This document shows positions 52,954 through 61,850 of a DNA stretch of 64,000 bases, in pieces; the stretch's first letter is position 1; each line of letters starts with the position of its first letter. The position numbers and the translations under genes are program-made. Under the pieces are notes generated by a model. That model saw nothing but the letters and a program-made list of their open reading frames with translations, ran no database searches and had not been told where the DNA came from. This DNA is from Treponema sp. (GTDB lineage: Bacteria > Spirochaetota > Spirochaetia > Treponematales > Treponemataceae), in contig JAFUYH010000017.1 of NCBI GenBank assembly GCA_017470605.1, positions 1 through 64,000 on the forward strand. The letters run 5' to 3'.

Positions 52954-54297
52954 ATGAGTGCAATTGATGATTTTTTGGAATGGCTTGACAGCTATTTAAA
53001 TTTTGAAAGGCTTCCTCAAAAAAACATTTTCTGGCTGGATACTATTGATTACCTGTGCAAGAGGTTTAACAATCCTCAGGATGCGGCCCCTTGTGTTCAC
53101 GTTGCCGGTTCCAAAGGAAAAGGCTCCGTTTCAAAAATGATTGCCTCAATACTCCAGGAAGCAGGCTACAATGTAGGCTTATACACATCTCCGCATATAA
53201 AAGATTTCAGGGAAAGAATCGGTTCTGCAGACGGATTTTTTAGTGACGACATTTACGAAAAGGCAATAAAGGAAATCATGCCAAAAGTAGATTCAATAAT
53301 TCCAGAAGACCTCCCGGCAGAACGTCCCCTTACATGGTTTGAACTTGTAACATTATATGCCTTTCTATGCTTCAGGGCTGCAAAAACAGACTGGAACGTA
53401 TTTGAAGTGGGACTGGGTGGCCGTCTGGATGCAACAAACATCATCCGTCCCAAAATATGCTGTATAACACCGATAGAACTTGAGCATACAGAATTTTTAG
53501 GAGACACCATTGAAAAAATTGCCGCAGAAAAAGCGGGAATAATAAAAAACTGTACGCCGGTTCTTCTTGCAAGACAGCAGTCAGAAGGCGTAAACATCGT
53601 CTTAAAGGAAAAAGCCTTTACGCGCCATGCCCCGCACTATTTTGTAGAAGACCTCATAAGCCATTCTTTTTATTCATTTAATGAAAAAACTCACAGGATG
53701 CACGTACATCTTGAAAGTTCCATGTTCAACAGGCCCGTAGATGCAGACATGCAGCTGCTTGGAAAAATGCAGGCACAAAATGCCGCAATGGCCTGTATTG
53801 CAGCCAAAAAGATTCTTCCAAACGTTGATGAGGCAATCATAGAAAGAGGACTTGCAAAAGCCAGACTGCCGGGGCGTTTTGAAATCTGTGAAAAAATAAA
53901 GGGCTACCCAGGACTGAAAATGATTCTGGATGGAGCCCACACTCTGAACAGCGTAAGACTGACTGTAGACACGATGAACAAACTCTTTGGTTCCTGCAAG
54001 GTAAACCTGCTTTTTGCCTGTGCAGCAGACAAAGATGTAAAAGACATGGCAGCCATTTTTAAGTACCGCTTTTCTCACATTTACATTACAAGACCGGGAG
54101 ACAAGAAACAGTCAGACCTGAACGCAGAAATAACGGCATTTAAGGCAGCAGACCTTTCTTTTACGGCAGATGCAGACTACAAGAAAATAATAAAACTTGC
54201 CCTGCAGAAATCAGCAGAAGACGGAGCCATTCTGCTGGTAACTGGTTCATTCTATCTGGTTTCAGAAGTAGATGAATTACTTTCCGGGAATTCATAG
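52954..54297 (+). CDS. folC: folylpolyglutamate/dihydrofolate synthase
   Basis: ATG 52954 (MSAIDDFLEWLDSYLNFE) gives the expected family start; the longer frame overlaps the upstream gene. The 447-aa Mur-ligase-type enzyme has the P-loop AGSKGKGSVSKM near 50, SPHIKDFRERI and the LGGRLDATN motif. It adds glutamate to folates. Its end overlaps the convergent alr gene by 46 nt. Confidence 0.92.
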   Translation: MSAIDDFLEWLDSYLNFERLPQKNIFWLDTIDYLCKRFNNPQDAAPCVHVAGSKGKGSVSKMIASILQEAGYNVGLYTSPHIKDFRERIGSADGFFSDDIYEKAIKEIMPKVDSIIPEDLPAERPLTWFELVTLYAFLCFRAAKTDWNVFEVGLGGRLDATNIIRPKICCITPIELEHTEFLGDTIEKIAAEKAGIIKNCTPVLLARQQSEGVNIVLKEKAFTRHAPHYFVEDLISHSFYSFNEKTHRMHVHLESSMFNRPVDADMQLLGKMQAQNAAMACIAAKKILPNVDEAIIERGLAKARLPGRFEICEKIKGYPGLKMILDGAHTLNSVRLTVDTMNKLFGSCKVNLLFACAADKDVKDMAAIFKYRFSHIYITRPGDKKQSDLNAEITAFKAADLSFTADADYKKIIKLALQKSAEDGAILLVTGSFYLVSEVDELLSGNS

Positions 54298-55442
54298 CGG
54301 ACGACTCTTTTTGAAAGTGATGTAAGGACTTCATAAGAAATCGTCTTTCCAAGAGAAGCATAATCTTCTGCCGTACATAAAGCACCGCTTTCTTCCGGGC
54401 CAAAAATTACAACCCTATCCCACAATTTTACGTCAGGATTGTTTTTCCCAATATCAACCATGCACTGATCCATGCAGATTCTTCCCACAACCGGATATTT
54501 TCTGCCATTAATAGTAACCTGCGAACCTGGAGAAAAGCGCCTTAAAAGTCCGTCTGCATAACCTACAGGCAGAACTGCAATATCTGTATCTTTATCAGAA
54601 ATCCAGGTACGTCCGTAAGAAACGGACTTTCCTTTAGGAAAAGGCCTGATTGCAACAACTTCAGTTTCAAAAGAAAGGACAGGCTTTAGGTCTATGTGAA
54701 CTCCACGGGAAGAAAGATATTCTTTTGTAACTTCATCTGGATAATATCCGTAGGCTATAATTCCCGGACGAACCATATCAAAATGCATTTCAGGATGAGT
54801 CATAAGGGCCGCACTGCTTCCGCAGGAACAGATTCCGGGATTAATACCGCAGGCCTTTACGGATTCTACAGCCTTCACAAAATCTTCATACTGCATTCGG
54901 GTATAATCCTGAGCAGAATCAGAAACTCCATCAGAAAGAGCAAAATGAGTAATCATTCCTCCAAGTTTTAAATGTGAAGAAGATGAAATCAGCCTTGCTT
55001 CTTCTGCCGCCTCTGACGAATAACAGCCTATCCTTCCCATTCCTGTATCTACGGCAAGATGAACGCTGAATTCCTCAGATTTTGAAGTAAAATACCTGTC
55101 TGCTTCATCAGAAAGAGCTTTTATATATGCTTTTGAAAAAACAAGAGGCGTAATATTAAATTCAAAAAGTTCATGCATTTCTGGCGGCGTGCAAAGACTT
55201 AAAAGCAGGATATTTGCCTTTATGCCATTTTCCCTCAGTTCAATTCCTTCATCCACAGTTGCGACTGCAAGAAATTCCACTCCCAAAGATTCTGCTTCTT
55301 TTGCTGCAAGAACTGCATTATGACCGTATGCATCAGCCTTTACCGCAAGACAGATTTTTGTTTCAGGCTTAAGTGCTTTTTTTATTTCGCTTAAGTTATG
55401 TTCAAAATTTTTTTTGTAAATAAAAGCCTTAGTACTGCGCAT
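54252..55442 (-). CDS. alr: alanine racemase
   Basis: The 396-aa PLP enzyme makes D-alanine for peptidoglycan. The PLP lysine lies in LAVKADAYGHN near 35 and the catalytic Tyr in SVSYGRTW near 270. DTGMGRIG and ICMDQCMVD are also present. CAGGTGA precedes the ATG. It is convergent with folC, and the last 15 codons of both overlap. Confidence 0.95.
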   Translation of the reverse strand: MRSTKAFIYKKNFEHNLSEIKKALKPETKICLAVKADAYGHNAVLAAKEAESLGVEFLAVATVDEGIELRENGIKANILLLSLCTPPEMHELFEFNITPLVFSKAYIKALSDEADRYFTSKSEEFSVHLAVDTGMGRIGCYSSEAAEEARLISSSSHLKLGGMITHFALSDGVSDSAQDYTRMQYEDFVKAVESVKACGINPGICSCGSSAALMTHPEMHFDMVRPGIIAYGYYPDEVTKEYLSSRGVHIDLKPVLSFETEVVAIRPFPKGKSVSYGRTWISDKDTDIAVLPVGYADGLLRRFSPGSQVTINGRKYPVVGRICMDQCMVDIGKNNPDVKLWDRVVIFGPEESGALCTAEDYASLGKTISYEVLTSLSKRVVRYEFPESNSSTSETR

Positions 55443-55501
55443 TTAATTCACCTGATTTTTGTAATTTTAGTATCAAAAAGGTTATTTTTTCAATTATCTT
55501 A

Positions 55502-55530
55502 TTGTAAAAATTACAGTTACACAATAAAAT
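55502..55530 (+). promoter_or_regulatory. promoter of the 55.6-kb lipoprotein gene
   Basis: TTGTAA (55502-55507), a 17-bp spacer and TAAAAT (55525-55530) precede the ATG by 26 nt, with GGTGA as the ribosome site between. Confidence 0.45.
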
Positions 55531-55556
55531 ATATATTAATTTAACGGTGAATATTA

Positions 55557-56522
55557 ATGAAAGTACAACATATATTTTTAATTTCTGCAGGATTAACATT
55601 TTCTGTTTTATCCTGTGCCAGTAATGACGTTTATACTGTTCAGGAAGAACAGACTGCTCCTGAAACAGAAGTGATTGAAACTGTTGTAAAAACTCCTGAT
55701 GAGCTTTATGCAGAAGCTCTTAAAACAGACCTGACTCTTTCTCTTGTGTCTGCACCAGACACAGTTTCTTCTGGAAAAACTTTTGCAAAACCTTACATCT
55801 TTGACGTAAAACATGCAGACGGAAGTGCCTGCCCGGATTTTGAAATTGAAATTTCATATCCTAAGGCTAAGACGCAGGGGGTAATTGAATTTGCAACAGA
55901 AAAAGTAAAAACTGATGCAAACGGCCAGTATTCTTTTATGCCTGCCACCCCGGAATTTGCAGCTGATTCATATGTATCTGCCCGACCTGCAGTTTTATAT
56001 GATACGGAAGAAGTAAAAGCCGCAGCAAAGGCTCTTGAAGTTTCTGCCTCATATAAAGTCCGCTCTGACGTTTCATCTAAAGGAGCAATCCTTTTTGTCT
56101 GGGACTATAACGAAAAAAACAGACCTGTAAATAACTCTTATGATATTCAGTCTGAATTCAGAAAACGAGGCCTTACAAATGTAGGAAATGCCCCGATAAG
56201 CGACAGCAGTTATATCGGAAAGCCACTGAATTCTCTATACCGGGCAAATTATGAAATCATTGATGATTCATTCGGTTATCAGTATTACGGCTATCTTATT
56301 TGCGGAAACATAAAATTCGTAAAACCAGTAGAAGCAGACGGAGATGAATATTTATGCTCTCTGACTGCTGATATTACGGGAATAAAAATGAAAGACGGTT
56401 CTGTTATTTTTGCACGTACTTTTTCACATGAAGCGCGTGGAAAAAACTGGACTGCCTGCACGACAAAATGCAAAGAAGAACTTGCAAAAATGATTGTAGA
56501 TGCCCTTGTTTTTGGGCTATAA
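55557..56522 (+). CDS. lipoprotein of unknown function
   Basis: The 321-aa protein has a lipoprotein signal ending VLSC (Cys20). An Ig-like region (about 60-165) contains SGKTFAKPYIFDVKHADGS. A C-terminal alpha/beta region (about 175-321) has a basic, CsgG-like look (FVWDYNEKNR, YGYLICGNIKFVKP, CKEELAKMIVDALV). It is divergent from alr and 21 nt upstream of thrC. The function is not recognised. Confidence 0.65.
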   Translation: MKVQHIFLISAGLTFSVLSCASNDVYTVQEEQTAPETEVIETVVKTPDELYAEALKTDLTLSLVSAPDTVSSGKTFAKPYIFDVKHADGSACPDFEIEISYPKAKTQGVIEFATEKVKTDANGQYSFMPATPEFAADSYVSARPAVLYDTEEVKAAAKALEVSASYKVRSDVSSKGAILFVWDYNEKNRPVNNSYDIQSEFRKRGLTNVGNAPISDSSYIGKPLNSLYRANYEIIDDSFGYQYYGYLICGNIKFVKPVEADGDEYLCSLTADITGIKMKDGSVIFARTFSHEARGKNWTACTTKCKEELAKMIVDALVFGL

Positions 56523-56543
56523 TATAAAATACAGAGGAAAACC

Positions 56544-57956
56544 ATGATTTATACAGACACAAGAGATAAAAATGTTAAGGCTGATTTTAAAACTGCCGTT
56601 ATGGGCGGAATGAATCAGGCAACCGGGGGACTTTATATTCCGGTAGAATTCCCAAAACTTGATAAAAGCCTTTTGAACAAAGACCCAGCCCCTTCTTTCA
56701 GGGACGTTGCCTTTAATATGGCCAAGCCTTATGTAGAAGGCGAAATTCCGGACAATGATTTAGCCGCTATTATTCAGGATGCATATCCTTTCCAGCCAAA
56801 AGTTGTTCCAGCTGATGCCATCTCTTATATCATGGAACTTTTCCATGGACCAACCTGTGCATTCAAAGATTTTGGTGCCCGCTTTATGGCCCGCACAATG
56901 TCTTACTTTAACAGAAATGAAGACACTCCTCTGCACATTCTTGTTGCAACTTCTGGTGATACAGGTTCTGCCGTAGGTTCTGCTTTCCATGGCGTTCCGG
57001 GACTTGACGTTACAATCCTCTATCCAGATGGAAAAATCAGTCCTCTTCAGGAAAAACAGCTTTCTACTTTTACAGGAAATGTACGTGCCCTTAAAGTAAA
57101 GGGAACTTTTGATGACTGTCAGAAGCTGGTAAAAACAGCCTTTACAGATACAGAACTCCGCGGGAAACTCCGCCTGTCTTCTGCAAACTCCATTAATATT
57201 GCACGTCTTCTTCCTCAGAGCTTCTACTACATGTATTCAGCTTTGACTGTACGAAACAGAAGTCCTATGGACAACAAGATGCTGGAACCTGCAATCATTA
57301 TGGTTGTTCCAAGCGGAAACTTCGGAAACCTTACTTCAGGTCTGATTGCCCGCGAAATGGGAGCTCCTATTGCAGGCTTTGTTGCCGCAACAAACACAAA
57401 CAAGACAATTCCAGACTGGATTGCAACAGGCGACTACAATGCCCGCCCTTCTGTAGAAACTTACGCAAATGCCATGGACGTTGGTGCACCGAGCAACTAC
57501 GAACGCATTAAGGCCATGTATTCTCTGGAACAGGTTCGTAACCTCTTTGCTTCTTACTGGCTTGATAACGAAGGAATTAAGGCCGCAATCCGTTCCTGCA
57601 ACGACAAGACCGGCTACATTATTGACCCTCATGGATCCATCGGCTGGCAGGCTTGGGATGATATCCGCAGTGGCGCAATGGAAAAACTTATTGCAGGTCA
57701 GAAAAATGACTGGAATAAGCCTGGTCTTACACCTAACGTACCTAGCTGGGGAAAAGAAGTTACTGCAAAAAATGCCGTTGGCGTAATTCTGGAAACTGCA
57801 TCTCCTGCAAAGTTCGGTCAGATTGTAACAGACGCAATCGGCAAGGAACCTCCTATGCCGGATCGCCTTGAAGCAGTAATGCGCCTGCCGGACAACGCAA
57901 TTCCAATGGAAAATGATTACAATCAGTTCAAGGACTGGTTGCTGGCTAATCTCTAG
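56544..57956 (+). CDS. thrC: threonine synthase
   Basis: The 470-aa PLP enzyme converts O-phosphohomoserine to threonine. The PLP lysine lies in TCAFKDFGARFMAR near 113, with the glycine loop ATSGDTGSAVGSAF near 137 and PSGNFGNLTSG near 255. AGAGGAA is the ribosome site, and a TATAAT sits just upstream at the lipoprotein stop. A clear terminator follows the gene. Confidence 0.95.
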   Translation: MIYTDTRDKNVKADFKTAVMGGMNQATGGLYIPVEFPKLDKSLLNKDPAPSFRDVAFNMAKPYVEGEIPDNDLAAIIQDAYPFQPKVVPADAISYIMELFHGPTCAFKDFGARFMARTMSYFNRNEDTPLHILVATSGDTGSAVGSAFHGVPGLDVTILYPDGKISPLQEKQLSTFTGNVRALKVKGTFDDCQKLVKTAFTDTELRGKLRLSSANSINIARLLPQSFYYMYSALTVRNRSPMDNKMLEPAIIMVVPSGNFGNLTSGLIAREMGAPIAGFVAATNTNKTIPDWIATGDYNARPSVETYANAMDVGAPSNYERIKAMYSLEQVRNLFASYWLDNEGIKAAIRSCNDKTGYIIDPHGSIGWQAWDDIRSGAMEKLIAGQKNDWNKPGLTPNVPSWGKEVTAKNAVGVILETASPAKFGQIVTDAIGKEPPMPDRLEAVMRLPDNAIPMENDYNQFKDWLLANL

Positions 57957-57967
57957 CATATAAAAAG

Positions 57968-57997
57968 AAATCTCCGGTTGAAGCCGGAGATTTTTTG
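57968..57997 (+). terminator. thrC terminator
   Basis: AATCTCCGG (57969-57977) pairs with CCGGAGATT (57984-57992), followed by TTTTTG. Confidence 0.85.
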
Positions 57998-58002
57998 TTT
58001 CC

Positions 58003-58107
58003 CGAAACAACCAGTTGTTTCGAGCAGTTATTAGGATGAGCCTAAAAAATGCGTTGCATTTTTTTTAACGGCTCTCCTATAAGAGCAGGTCAAGCCGGGG
58101 AATGACA
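58003..58107. repeat. cluster of palindromes in the thrC/cytidylate kinase spacer
   Basis: Three structures fill the spacer. A perfect palindrome CGAAACAAC-CA-GTTGTTTCG is at 58003-58022. A hairpin AAAAATGC/GCATTTTT is near 58046-58066. A degraded TCAAG-loop repeat (loop 58090-58094, tail AATGACA) lies at 58084-58107. Confidence 0.45.
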
Positions 58108-58117
58108 AGCAGATAAA

Positions 58118-58663
58118 TTATCTTTCTATCAAGGCTTTTTCGGCGAGCTTATTAAGGATGATTTCCACAATTTCTTCCGGGGTCTTTTCGTTTACATCAA
58201 TAATCAAGTCACAGAAGGCATAGTCATTGTTGTCTATGCCGTAAAATTCCTTGTAACGGCGGGTATCCTCGCTGTCGCGCATGGCAGTAAAGTCCTTTAT
58301 CTGCTGCAGGTCGCCGCCTTCGCGGTTAAAAACACGGCGGGCGCGGGTATCGTCACTTGCAAGAAGGTAAACTTTAAGATCTGCTTCCTTGAGCATCCAG
58401 ATTGCAAGGCGGCTTCCGAGAACACAAGGCTCTGCAAGTGCCAGCTCAACCTGATGCTTATCTACGTATTTATCGTAAGAATCATCAGTTTTAGCAGCTT
58501 CAATAACTTCTGCAAGCGTCATGCCTTTTTCGGCCGCCAGCTGACGGAAGGTATAGTTTATCAGTGTAACTCCCAGAGTTTTTGCAAGCATGCCGCTCAC
58601 AGTTGTATTTCCGCAGCCGGATTTTCCGCTGATGGCGATTCTAAGATCTTTGTTTAGTTTCAT
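58118..58663 (-). CDS. cytidylate kinase-like P-loop nucleoside kinase
   Basis: ATG 58663 follows GGGGGAAAT; the longer frame opens at 58690 inside yicC. The 181-aa protein has P-loop AISGKSGCGNTTVS, an Arg-rich lid (ASDDTRARRVFNREGG) and RRYKEFYGIDNN, typical of the second cytidylate-kinase-like family. It probably phosphorylates (d)CMP. It is followed by a palindrome-rich spacer. Confidence 0.82.
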   Translation of the reverse strand: MKLNKDLRIAISGKSGCGNTTVSGMLAKTLGVTLINYTFRQLAAEKGMTLAEVIEAAKTDDSYDKYVDKHQVELALAEPCVLGSRLAIWMLKEADLKVYLLASDDTRARRVFNREGGDLQQIKDFTAMRDSEDTRRYKEFYGIDNNDYAFCDLIIDVNEKTPEEIVEIILNKLAEKALIER

Positions 58664-58686
58664 ATTTCCCCCAATACTGTGGTTTA

Positions 58687-59559
58687 TCATTCCACGTTTT
58701 TGCTTTGTTCCCTAATATTTTCCAGGCTGTCCTTGGCCGTAATAACCATGGCACCGACCTCGGAAAACTGATTCTTGCTGCCGATTGTGTTGATTTCGCG
58801 GTTCATTTCCTGGCAGATAAAGTCCAGCTTTTTGCCCGGTGCCGGATTGTTTGCAAGCTCAGAGCGCATTGCCGCAATATGGCTATTCAGGCGGACAATT
58901 TCTTCATTTATGGTATATTTTACAAGCATTGCCGCAGTTTCCGTCATAATGCGGTTTTCATCTGCCTTGTCTTCCAGAAGTTCACGGAACTTTGCAGTAA
59001 TCTGTTCCTTGAACATTTCTTCCATTTTTGGCTGCCATTCTGTAAAAAATTGTGCACACTTTGAGAGTTTTTCTAACTTCTCCTGCAGGTCGCGCTTCAT
59101 GTTTTCGCCTTCGCGCTCACGGTCTGCGTTAAACTTTTCAAGTACGGAATCAAAAATCGGCTCAATCAGAGCCTTATAATTATCCATATCATAAGAGCGG
59201 TTGGAAACAATAACTCCCGGCTGGCTCAAAATGAAGTTCAGGGCAGCCTCAGAATCAGTTCCAAAGCCTGAAGCCTTAATCACTTTTTTTACAGCCTCAG
59301 AATAAGCCTTTACAGCCCCCTCATCCACTGTAATGTCAGGATTACTTTCCAGCTCCTTTACGCGGATATAAACATCCACCTTGCCGCGGAAAACCTTTTC
59401 TGTAATCTTGTTGCGGAAATAACTTTCCAGCGGATTCAGATACGGCGGAAGATTCACTGTCAAATCCAGAAAGCGGGAATTTACCGATTTTATTTCTACG
59501 CTGACTACAGCATTTTCGTAATTTTTTTCTTCGTAGGCATAGCCTGTCATTGATGTCAT
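58687..59559 (-). CDS. yicC: YicC-family endoribonuclease-like protein
   Basis: The 290-aa protein has the family start MTSMTGYAYEE, the SVNSRFLDLTVNLPPYL motif near 26 and the C-terminal signature KKLDFICQEMNREINTIGSK near 250. Relatives are RNA endonucleases. It overlaps murC by 4 nt. Confidence 0.92.
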   Translation of the reverse strand: MTSMTGYAYEEKNYENAVVSVEIKSVNSRFLDLTVNLPPYLNPLESYFRNKITEKVFRGKVDVYIRVKELESNPDITVDEGAVKAYSEAVKKVIKASGFGTDSEAALNFILSQPGVIVSNRSYDMDNYKALIEPIFDSVLEKFNADREREGENMKRDLQEKLEKLSKCAQFFTEWQPKMEEMFKEQITAKFRELLEDKADENRIMTETAAMLVKYTINEEIVRLNSHIAAMRSELANNPAPGKKLDFICQEMNREINTIGSKNQFSEVGAMVITAKDSLENIREQSKNVE

Positions 59560-61073
59560 TTTAATATCTCCTTACCAAGCTTCCAGTTGTCGCCGGCTCC
59601 CATTGTAATAAAGAGGTAGCCGTCAGGATATTCCGTGCCAAGCGGCTTTTCAAGCTCTTCCTTTGCAAAATCTGCAGCATCAAGAATCTCTTCGTAATAG
59701 TGAACGTCTTTCTGACCACTTGCGAGAACTGCCTCGTATAAAGTGCGGCCGGTAATATTAAAATCAGCAGGATTTTCCCGGGCAGAAGAATAGATTTTAT
59801 GAAGAATCACTTCGTCTGCGGCAGTAAAACAGCGGGCAAATTCCGAAAGGAGAGCCTGGGTTCGTGAATAAGTGTGGCTCATAAAGTCTACAATGATTTT
59901 GCGGCCTTTATAGAATTCGCGGTAGCCTTCAAGGGTTGTGCGGACTGCAGTCGGGTGGTGTCCGTAATCATCAAGGACAATGACATCCGCACCATTTTTA
60001 TTTTTGAAGCGCCCTACTATCTCGCTGCGGCGCTTTCCACCGCTAAAGTTCAGAAGGCCGCGGCGGATATTTTCATAGTAATCCAGAGGATTTTTTCCAA
60101 ACTCGCGCAGCAACTGACACACTAAAGCAACGGCAGCAGCCGCGTCCAGAACCTCGTGACGGCCGGGCATGGCCAAGGCAAAGTTGCCTTTATCAGCAAA
60201 GAGTCCTAGCGTAAAGGTGTTGCGCTCGTTTTCTACCTTGCCGAAGATTACAGAATAGTCGACATTCTCGCCGGACAATGACATTTTTTTTGCACTTTCA
60301 CCGTAAGGCAGTGCCACAATATCAGCTCTTTTTTCGTGTACAAGACCTATTGTATCGCAGGCGCCCTTATCATCAGCACAGTAAATCACCTCGCCGCCCT
60401 GAGGCAGCTTGCAGATATAATCAATAAAGGCCTGGCGGATATCTTCATAGGTCGGGTAATAATCTTCATGGTCAGGCTCTACAGAAGTTAAAATAATTTT
60501 CTGAGGACAGAAAGACATGAAATGCCTCTGGTACTCACAGGTTTCAGCAACGAAGATACTGCGGTGGTTGAGTGCCTGCTTTGAGGTATAAGTACAAGTC
60601 CCGCCAAACGAATTAATCACACTACCCGCCAGAACCTGGCTTGGCAGATCAATTTCTTTCAAAATAGTGCCGACAAGCCCCGTTGTAGAAGTTTTCCCGT
60701 GAACCCCGCAAACTCCACATGAATAGGCACGCTCGCTGTACGCACCAAGAGCCTGGGTATACAGAAGGCACGGCACACCACGGCGCACCGCTTCTATCAA
60801 ATCAGGATTTTTATCCAGCTTATAGGCCGAAGAATAAATTACATACTGTACTTCATCTGTAATATTCTGAGCTCCAAACGGCTGTGCATGCAGTCCAAGC
60901 CGTTCCAATACTTCATCAGTATAAAAACGCTCGCTTACATCAGAACCTGTAATTATAGCTCCCTTATGAAAAAGAATTTCCACAAGAGCTGCCATACCAG
61001 TTCCCTTGATTCCAACAAAATGTATGTGAATGCCCTGAAACTTTTGGGGCAAAGATATATCTGATTTTTGCAT
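59556..61073 (-). CDS. murC: UDP-N-acetylmuramate--L-alanine ligase
   Basis: The 505-aa Mur ligase has the N-terminal UDP-binding HFVGIKGTGMAAL, the ATP loop GVHGKTSTT near 123, FVAETCEYQRHF near 175 and DDYGHHPTAV near 350. It adds the first peptide residue in peptidoglycan precursor synthesis. The alternative Mpl recycling ligase is less likely given the typical MurC N-terminus. Confidence 0.9.
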   Translation of the reverse strand: MQKSDISLPQKFQGIHIHFVGIKGTGMAALVEILFHKGAIITGSDVSERFYTDEVLERLGLHAQPFGAQNITDEVQYVIYSSAYKLDKNPDLIEAVRRGVPCLLYTQALGAYSERAYSCGVCGVHGKTSTTGLVGTILKEIDLPSQVLAGSVINSFGGTCTYTSKQALNHRSIFVAETCEYQRHFMSFCPQKIILTSVEPDHEDYYPTYEDIRQAFIDYICKLPQGGEVIYCADDKGACDTIGLVHEKRADIVALPYGESAKKMSLSGENVDYSVIFGKVENERNTFTLGLFADKGNFALAMPGRHEVLDAAAAVALVCQLLREFGKNPLDYYENIRRGLLNFSGGKRRSEIVGRFKNKNGADVIVLDDYGHHPTAVRTTLEGYREFYKGRKIIVDFMSHTYSRTQALLSEFARCFTAADEVILHKIYSSARENPADFNITGRTLYEAVLASGQKDVHYYEEILDAADFAKEELEKPLGTEYPDGYLFITMGAGDNWKLGKEILK

Positions 61074-61108
61074 GGCTTTATTTTAACACAAACCGATATT
61101 TAAGACAA

Positions 61109-61705
61109 TTAAGAGGCTTTTTTGCTCAGCCTTTCAAGAAGTCTGGCTGTTCCTAAGTAAGCAAGGTATCCAAGACTTACGCATATTCCCTTATCCAAAA
61201 TATTTACAGGAATTCGTGGAAGCAGGGCTGCTGTAAAGACAGGAAAGGAGTTTCTGTTTAATAAAAGAAACATTTGTCTAACCTGACTGTCTTCTCTATA
61301 TTGCGCAAAGGCATGCAGCAGGGTAAAAATAACGGCACCTTCTAAACTAATTACAAAAGTCGTGATAAAAATAAGTACAAGGATTTCTGTAATTCCGGTT
61401 TTTCTTTTTTCATCTTTATTCTGATAATTAACAAATAATCTGATTATCAATACTACGGAATAGCTGCATATGGCCCACCAAATGGAACTTACCCCGCTTC
61501 TTTGTAAAACAAAGCAAAAAACGTGTAACAAAGTAGCACAGATAAAACCGCTGATCCATCCAAAAAACGAGGCTGTAACAGTAAAAAGAGTGTCCATATA
61601 AAGAGGAACCGGATTGTAAACCTGCAGACAACATACCAGGAAATTTAAGATGCCGAAAATTACCCCGAACAAAAGCTGAAATGGAATAGATTGCTTCTTA
61701 TACAT
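61109..61705 (-). CDS. integral membrane protein, ECF transporter S-component-like
   Basis: The 198-aa protein has five or six TM helices and a GxxxG-bearing first helix (LLFGVIFGILNF). The C-terminal region PRIPVNILDKGICVSLGY recalls small-molecule ECF substrate-binding subunits. This family guess is tentative and no EcfA/T genes are near. The -10 box ends 6 nt before the ATG. Confidence 0.5.
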   Translation of the reverse strand: MYKKQSIPFQLLFGVIFGILNFLVCCLQVYNPVPLYMDTLFTVTASFFGWISGFICATLLHVFCFVLQRSGVSSIWWAICSYSVVLIIRLFVNYQNKDEKRKTGITEILVLIFITTFVISLEGAVIFTLLHAFAQYREDSQVRQMFLLLNRNSFPVFTAALLPRIPVNILDKGICVSLGYLAYLGTARLLERLSKKAS

Positions 61706-61711
61706 TCTTAA

Positions 61712-61741
61712 ATTATATCAAATTTCAACAGATAATGTCTA
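61712..61741 (-). promoter_or_regulatory. promoter of the membrane protein gene, predicted leaderless
   Basis: On the minus strand TAGACA (61741-61736), an 18-bp spacer and TATAAT (61717-61712) leave only 6 nt to the ATG at 61705. Transcription should therefore start at the start codon. Confidence 0.6.
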
Positions 61742-61749
61742 ATGAATAA

Positions 61750-61782
61750 ATCAAACAATGTCGTAAACGCCATTGTTTGATT
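61750..61782. repeat. 32-bp palindrome, copy 2 of 2
   Basis: This is the second copy of the ATCAAACAAT...ATTGTTTGAT palindrome with the core GTCGTAAACGCC seen at 48051-48082. Here the arms pair perfectly. Confidence 0.65.
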
Positions 61783-61787
61783 AAAAA

Positions 61788-61818
61788 TGCGGTGGTTTCA
61801 ACAAGCTCAACCACCGCA
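61788..61818. repeat. hairpin of the GGTGGTT...AACCACC family
   Basis: TGCGGTGGTT (61788-61797) and AACCACCGCA (61809-61818) form a perfect 10-bp stem. It lies 32 nt beyond the 3' end of the surface-protein gene and may also protect or end its mRNA. It is related to 23726-23817. Confidence 0.5.
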
Positions 61819-61850
61819 AACTCTCTCTTTATTTATGATTATTTAGTTTT

